Notes under the pieces: model-generated | The model's input: the letters and a program-made list of their open reading frames with translations, nothing else | What the model was told of the DNA's origin: nothing | Databases searched by the model: none | Translations under genes and position numbers: made by a program | NCBI GenBank assembly: GCA_020845495.1 | Contig: JADLFM010000011.1 | Coordinates: forward strand, 1 to 8,520 | Source of the DNA: Chloroflexota bacterium | Lineage (GTDB): Bacteria > Chloroflexota > UBA6077 > JACCZL01 | DNA length: 8,520 nt | Direction: 5' to 3' | Shown here: in pieces, positions 6,090 through 8,520 of the stretch | How the letters are laid out: each line of letters starts with the position of its first letter | Position numbering within the stretch: the stretch's first letter is position 1

Positions 6090-6114
6090 CTGCCCCTGCG
6101 ACTGCGGCTGCTGA
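6061..6114 (+). CDS. 17-residue Cys-rich peptide, metallothionein-like (novel)
   Basis: The frame reads MIPCPCPCGSCPCDCGC and then TGA. Seven of 17 residues are Cys (4, 6, 8, 11, 13, 15, 17), arranged C-x-C-x-C-x-x-C-x-C-x-C-x-C, with Pro, Gly and Asp between. Dense C-x-C repeats without aromatic residues are the hallmark of metallothioneins; the 25-residue copper metallothionein of Neurospora also has seven Cys. Evidence that it is translated: a perfect Shine-Dalgarno eight bases upstream, and the TGC-every-second-codon pattern continuing after the MerR stop at 6089, where no other frame constrains it. It overlaps the MerR gene by 29 bases and shares its transcript, so it would be induced by the MerR ligand. 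Inferred role: cytoplasmic binding of a soft metal (Hg, Cd, Zn, Cu or As(III)). It matches no family I know. It might instead be a leader peptide that senses metal or cysteine. Confidence 0.7.
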   Translation: MIPCPCPCGSCPCDCGC

Positions 6115-6122
6115 TCGCCCGA

Positions 6123-6137
6123 TCAGGAGGCTCCTGA
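6123..6137. repeat. 15-bp perfect inverted repeat
   Basis: TCAGGAG-G-CTCCTGA, 7-base arms around one base, nine bases after the Cys-rich frame. It contains AGGAGG eight bases before an ATG at 6139. The frame from that ATG (to 6360) soon becomes an out-of-frame reading of the arsN1 remnant, so it is probably not a gene. Confidence 0.6.
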
Positions 6138-6145
6138 GATGAGCC

Positions 6146-6172
6146 GGTACGGGCAAGGACCCAGCCCGTACC
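6146..6172 (+). terminator. GC-rich hairpin after the Cys-rich peptide gene
   Basis: GGTACGGGC (6146-6154) and its exact complement GCCCGTACC (6164-6172) flank a nine-base loop. It lies 31 bases after the small gene's stop and could close the regulator-peptide transcript. No T-run follows, so it is an atypical terminator or a stabilising 3' stem. Confidence 0.45.
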
Positions 6173-6179
6173 CCTCAGC

Positions 6180-6192
6180 ACTGGTACGGCTC
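6180..6192 (+). repeat. 13-bp direct repeat, left copy
   Basis: ACTGGTACGGCTC here recurs exactly at 6360-6372. The two copies are 180 bases apart and bracket the arsN1 remnant. They could be a recombination scar or duplicated target sequence; no transposase or terminal inverted repeats are seen between them. Confidence 0.6.
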
Positions 6193-6204
6193 GCCACTCC
6201 CCTA

Positions 6205-6356
6205 GCTTTCGAGCTTTGTCAAACGGCCGCCAGGTGCTCCTCCGGAAGGTTGGGATTCGGGAGGTCTGCGTCTTCCAGCTGCATGGCAAGCTTGTTGGCC
6301 AGTGGTGGGACTGTGTCATCGTCGAGAAGCTGCTCGGCGAGGCGAGCCACGCCTGA
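6205..6356 (+). pseudogene. arsN1: frameshifted 3' fragment of a second arsN1
   Basis: The frame ending at TGA 6354-6356 reads VLLRKVGIREVCVFQLHGKL, then VGQWWDCVIVEKLLGEASHA. It aligns along its length with the C-terminus of intact ArsN1 (ALHRKAGFREIGVYHRHGKL, then DGEWRDCVIVEKLLGEADQD). DNA similarity starts near 6234 and includes 30 identical bases (6315-6344 against 3749-3778). Just upstream the likeness moves to another frame (AFELCQTAAR near 6205-6234, against IFPENVAS), which implies an indel. The acetyl-CoA loop and everything before it are missing, so this cannot be an enzyme. It differs from intact arsN1 at many positions, so it is a diverged relic and not a fresh duplication. Confidence 0.85.
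6315..6344 (+). repeat. 30-bp direct repeat, copy 2 (in arsN1 remnant)
   Basis: Identical to 3749-3778 in intact arsN1; the two copies are 2566 bases apart in the same orientation and bracket both TSUP genes and the MerR module. Confidence 0.9.
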
Positions 6357-6359
6357 CTG

Positions 6360-6372
6360 ACTGGTACGGCTC
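6360..6372 (+). repeat. 13-bp direct repeat, right copy
   Basis: Second exact copy of ACTGGTACGGCTC, directly after the arsN1 remnant stop. Confidence 0.6.
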
Positions 6373-6583
6373 CAATCTCACCGCGTCAGCCACCCCGAGC
6401 TCCCAGCCGACGCCTCCCGCCAGGCGATGGCCAACCTGCACTGGGGTCCCTGAGAGCATCGTCGGCTCTCTTAACGGGCTGAAACGACGATCTGGCTTGG
6501 TACACCAAAGTGGCCGACGACACCCAGAGGGTCGATCGTTCATCGACGGAATCCGGGATGGCATCCGCATGGAAACGTAGGGG
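6373..6583. other. intergenic stretch between arsN1 remnant and arsA 3' end
   Basis: No gene supported. A short stem GAGAGC/GCTCTC with a seven-base loop sits at 6452-6470; it lies between the convergent arsN1 remnant and arsA and might be a weak terminator. A stretch at 6492-6551 reads LAWYTKVADDTQRVDRSSTE, faintly like the tail of a tyrosine recombinase, but there is too little of it to call. Confidence 0.35.
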
Positions 6584-7693
6584 TCACTTCCGGAGGCTAG
6601 CAGCTGCGCTGGAGACGGCCGCGTCATGCTCGGCGATGACGGGATCCCACGGCGCCAGCCAGACCCGGTTGGCGAGTGTGTCGATGACGCGGGCGATGTG
6701 CGGCAGCTCAAGCCGAGCGCGATCGCGACGCACGGGATCGGCGGTGTCCGTGGCAGCGAGGCTGGCGTTCATGACCCCTCCGAACGGCTCGATCCCGGAC
6801 CGTCGAAGATCGTCCTGTAACTCCGCAGCCTCGGAGACGGGGGTGGTCTCCGCAAGGGCGACCAGGATCAGGCGACTGTAGGACGCATCCTGGAGGCGCA
6901 TGAGCGGCGTCCTGATGCGACCGGGAATGGTGTCAGCCTCTTGCATCGCCTGACGATGGAAGGCGCCGGTGACGTCGAGCAGCAGCAGCGTGTGGCCGGT
7001 GGGAGCGGTGTCGATAACGACGTGCTGGGTTCGGCCGAGGCTCAACCGGCGGCTGAAGGCACCAAAGACGGCGACCTCGGTCGTACAGGGCGACCGCAGA
7101 TCCTCGGCGGCAAGATCGCGCCGGGCGGCATCTGCATCCGATTTCGGCGGGTGTTGGGCTGCGTAGCGCTCGGTCTCGGCCTGTGGATCGATGTGGCTGA
7201 CGACGACGGTTTCCGGTAGCCCGTCACCTCCGGGTTCGGGCAAGCGCCCCGGGGGATCGGTAGTAGCGAGGTGGACGGGCAGGCCACGCCGAGCGAGACC
7301 GGCGGCCACGCGCACCGCGATGGTCGTCTTGCCGACTCCGCCCTTGCCGGTGACGAGCGTGACGCCGGGACCCTCACGGGCGAGCGCATCGACGAGATCG
7401 TCGACGGTGCCGGGAAATGCGGAGCGAACGACCGATTTGACGGTCGATCCAGACCGTCGTGCGTTGTCGCCGTGTATAAGCTCGCGGAGTGTGTCGGCTC
7501 CGACCAGGTCGACAGCGGCCAGCGGCACGCCAATCTGCCGCAGGTCGGTGAGAGCCTGGGACATGTGGCCGAGGGCGCACTCCTGGCGTCGGGCAAACGA
7601 CTCGGCGATGGGATCACCCGCGAGCGGTTCCAGCCCGGGCATGTCGACAGATTTGCCCATGATGAGCTCCAGCGCGTCGCACTGCCCCGCCAT
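6584..7693 (-). CDS. arsA: ArsA arsenite-efflux ATPase, truncated (A2 half only)
   Basis: Cytoplasmic ATPase that energises arsenite extrusion through ArsB/Acr3. Normal ArsA has two P-loop halves, A1 and A2, about 580 residues; this frame has up to 369. Residues about 27-72 (DPIAESFARRQECALGHMSQ, then GVPLAAVDLVGADTLRELI) match the end of an A1 half; the A1 P-loop is gone. A2 is complete: P-loop GKGGVGKTT (116-124), TTDPPG (144-149), LRSPCTTEVAVF (199-210) with C203 at the place of metalloid-binding Cys422 of E. coli ArsA, and the signature DTAPTGHTLLLLD (228-240). The ATG at 7693 has no ribosome binding site; the ATG at 7660 (358 residues) has GGAG six bases upstream and is the likelier start. 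It is downstream of acr3 on the same strand. Whether a single half still pumps is unclear. Confidence 0.85.
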   Translation of the reverse strand: MAGQCDALELIMGKSVDMPGLEPLAGDPIAESFARRQECALGHMSQALTDLRQIGVPLAAVDLVGADTLRELIHGDNARRSGSTVKSVVRSAFPGTVDDLVDALAREGPGVTLVTGKGGVGKTTIAVRVAAGLARRGLPVHLATTDPPGRLPEPGGDGLPETVVVSHIDPQAETERYAAQHPPKSDADAARRDLAAEDLRSPCTTEVAVFGAFSRRLSLGRTQHVVIDTAPTGHTLLLLDVTGAFHRQAMQEADTIPGRIRTPLMRLQDASYSRLILVALAETTPVSEAAELQDDLRRSGIEPFGGVMNASLAATDTADPVRRDRARLELPHIARVIDTLANRVWLAPWDPVIAEHDAAVSSAAASLRK

Positions 7694-7701
7694 ATATATG
7701 G
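7690..7701. promoter_or_regulatory. AT-rich palindrome at the arsA 5' end
   Basis: CCATATATATGG is a perfect 12-bp palindrome and the most AT-rich spot nearby. On the - strand TATATA could act as a -10 element for arsA starting at the ATG at 7660, about 30 bases downstream. No good -35 was found; it may instead be an operator. Confidence 0.35.
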
Positions 7702-7903
7702 AAGCAGTCCGCAGGCATGTCCGCCTCCGTCAGTTCCGCCACGCTGCAGTCGGGTCAGGATCATCGAGCTGCTATCAGCTCCTCGTCTATATCGTTGTCC
7801 AATCGCGTCACGCACGGTACGGTGGACAGCAAGTTGTTCGGCTTCGGTGCCGGTCACCTTGGACGGGGCGGGGAAACTCCATCCTCCCCAGCAGGTGCCG
7901 GAG
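7702..7903. other. decayed spacer between acr3 and arsA
   Basis: Reading with the ars genes (- strand), the gap after the acr3 stop holds one open stretch from a GTG at 7857 (MTGTEAEQLAVHRTVRDAIG, then QRYRRGADSSS). It has no ribosome binding site at a usable distance and runs out of frame into arsA. The 'V-R-x-x-I-x-x-R-Y' segment faintly recalls the N-terminus of an ArsM-type methyltransferase, but that is weak. The missing A1 half of ArsA is not present here. Likely the scar of a deletion. Confidence 0.35.
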
Positions 7904-8520
7904 CTAGCGGGCGAACCGCAGGCGCCTCGCGAGCCAGAGCGACACGTAGACGAGCCCGACCAGTGCTGGGACCTCGATCAGCGGGCCGACCACCGCCGCC
8001 AGCGCCTGGCCGCTGGCAATGCCAAACGTGCCGATGGCAACGGCGATGGCCAGCTCGAAATTGTTGCCGGCCGCCGTGAACGAGAGGGTGGCCGTCTCCG
8101 GGTACGAGAAGCCGGAGCGATGACCCCACCAGAAGGCCGCGCCGAAGATCACGGCGAAGTAGACCAGCAGCGGGATGGCAATCCGTGCCACATCGCCGGG
8201 CAGGGCCAGGATCACATCACCCTTCAGGCTGAACATCACCACGATGGTAAAGAGCAGCGCCAGCAGGGCCGTCGGCGCGATCTTCGGCATCGCCACGCCG
8301 TCGTACCACTCGCGTCCCCTCGCCTTGACGCCGACGAGTCGGGTGATCGCGCCGGCTGCTAGGGGGATGCCCAGGAAGATCAAGACGCTCTTAGCGATGT
8401 CCCAGAACGCGATGTTCACGACCTGCCCGGCCCCAAGCCCCAGCCAGACCGGCAGTACCGCCAGGAAGACGTAGGCGTAAAACGAGTAGGCCAGCACCTG
8501 GAACACGCTGTTCAGGGCCA
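7904..8520 (-). CDS. acr3: Acr3 arsenite efflux permease (5' partial)
   Basis: Inner-membrane arsenite exporter of the Acr3 (BART superfamily) type, usually about 350 residues with ten membrane helices. The last 205 or so are visible; the start and the conserved Cys of helix 4 lie beyond base 8520. Read from the window edge: [20 protein letters not shown], a highly typical Acr3 helix; [58 protein letters not shown]; then [20 protein letters not shown], which carries the essential Glu of the ninth helix (NNFELA); and a final helix [15 protein letters not shown]. The GTG at 8506 is internal and not a start. ArsA follows on the same strand about 210 bases on, a known pairing. Family assignment is firm. 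Confidence 0.95.
   Translation of the reverse strand, partial: ALNSVFQVLAYSFYAYVFLAVLPVWLGLGAGQVVNIAFWDIAKSVLIFLGIPLAAGAITRLVGVKARGREWYDGVAMPKIAPTALLALLFTIVVMFSLKGDVILALPGDVARIAIPLLVYFAVIFGAAFWWGHRSGFSYPETATLSFTAAGNNFELAIAVAIGTFGIASGQALAAVVGPLIEVPALVGLVYVSLWLARRLRFAR

Noticed and set aside
6139..6360. 73-residue frame with AGGAGG eight bases before its ATG
   Set aside because: From about 6235 it is an out-of-frame reading of the arsN1 remnant with low-complexity Ser/Arg content; the AGGAGG is part of a perfect palindrome. Kept only as a remark under the inverted repeat.
6492..6551. LAWYTKVADDTQRVDRSSTE, like the tail of a tyrosine recombinase
   Set aside because: Only about 20 residues, no catalytic Tyr context or upstream domain, and an in-frame stop just before; too weak to call a mobile element.
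7042..7857. Long - strand frame from 7857 overlapping arsA
   Set aside because: Most of it is an out-of-frame reading of arsA (Ser/Arg/Pro-rich); only its first 35 or so residues lie outside and are described as decayed spacer.
7191..8362. Long + strand frames across arsA and acr3
   Set aside because: Antisense readings of two well-recognised genes, as often happens in GC-rich DNA; no family similarity.

Overview
The window is GC-rich (roughly 60-65% by eye), starts several genes with GTG, and encodes an F420-type PPOX-fold protein and two regulators whose promoters look leaderless. This fits a Chloroflexota (Thermomicrobia-like) or actinobacterial genome. Phylum is an inference from style and gene content; no rRNA or other marker is present.

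The region reads as an arsenic/metal resistance and oxyanion island that has been rearranged. Left part (1-1842, + strand): the 3' part of a PhnD-family oxyanion-binding protein, then a complete PstS phosphate-binding protein with a strong ribosome binding site. Both lack permease or ATPase neighbours inside the window. A 14-bp hairpin after pstS (1931-1963) ends this unit. From 1964 to 2256 no convincing gene is seen.

Centre left (2257-4530): on the - strand, an ArsR regulator followed by an F420-type PPOX protein. Divergent from them on the + strand are arsN1 (arsinothricin-type N-acetyltransferase) and, 14 bases on, a TSUP (TauE/SafE) permease. The ArsR protein lacks the classical Cys-x-Cys sensor site.

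Centre right (4531-6360, + strand): the decayed tail of an ABC-transporter ATPase, a second TSUP permease, then a MerR-family regulator. The MerR gene has a textbook promoter: a perfect 19-bp palindrome, 19-bp spacer and a copA/CueR-like sequence. Overlapping the 3' end of the MerR gene, behind the best Shine-Dalgarno sequence in the window, is a 17-residue open frame, MIPCPCPCGSCPCDCGC. Seven of its 17 residues are cysteine. It looks like a miniature metallothionein-type metal-binding peptide and is the most novel candidate here. It is followed by two small inverted repeats and a frameshifted 3' fragment of a second arsN1.

Right part (6584-8520, - strand): an Acr3 arsenite permease (5' end beyond the window) upstream of a truncated ArsA. 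This ArsA keeps the second ATPase half but only the last residues of the first half. About 210 bases of apparently decayed sequence separate the two.

Together the genes suggest arsenite extrusion (Acr3 with a reduced ArsA), acetylation of an organoarsenical antibiotic (ArsN1), anion transport (two TSUP proteins), phosphate/phosphonate-like oxyanion binding (PhnD, PstS), and a separate MerR-controlled soft-metal module with a tiny Cys-rich peptide. The broken copies (arsN1', arsA A1 half, ABC ATPase tail) point to repeated gain and loss of genes at this site.
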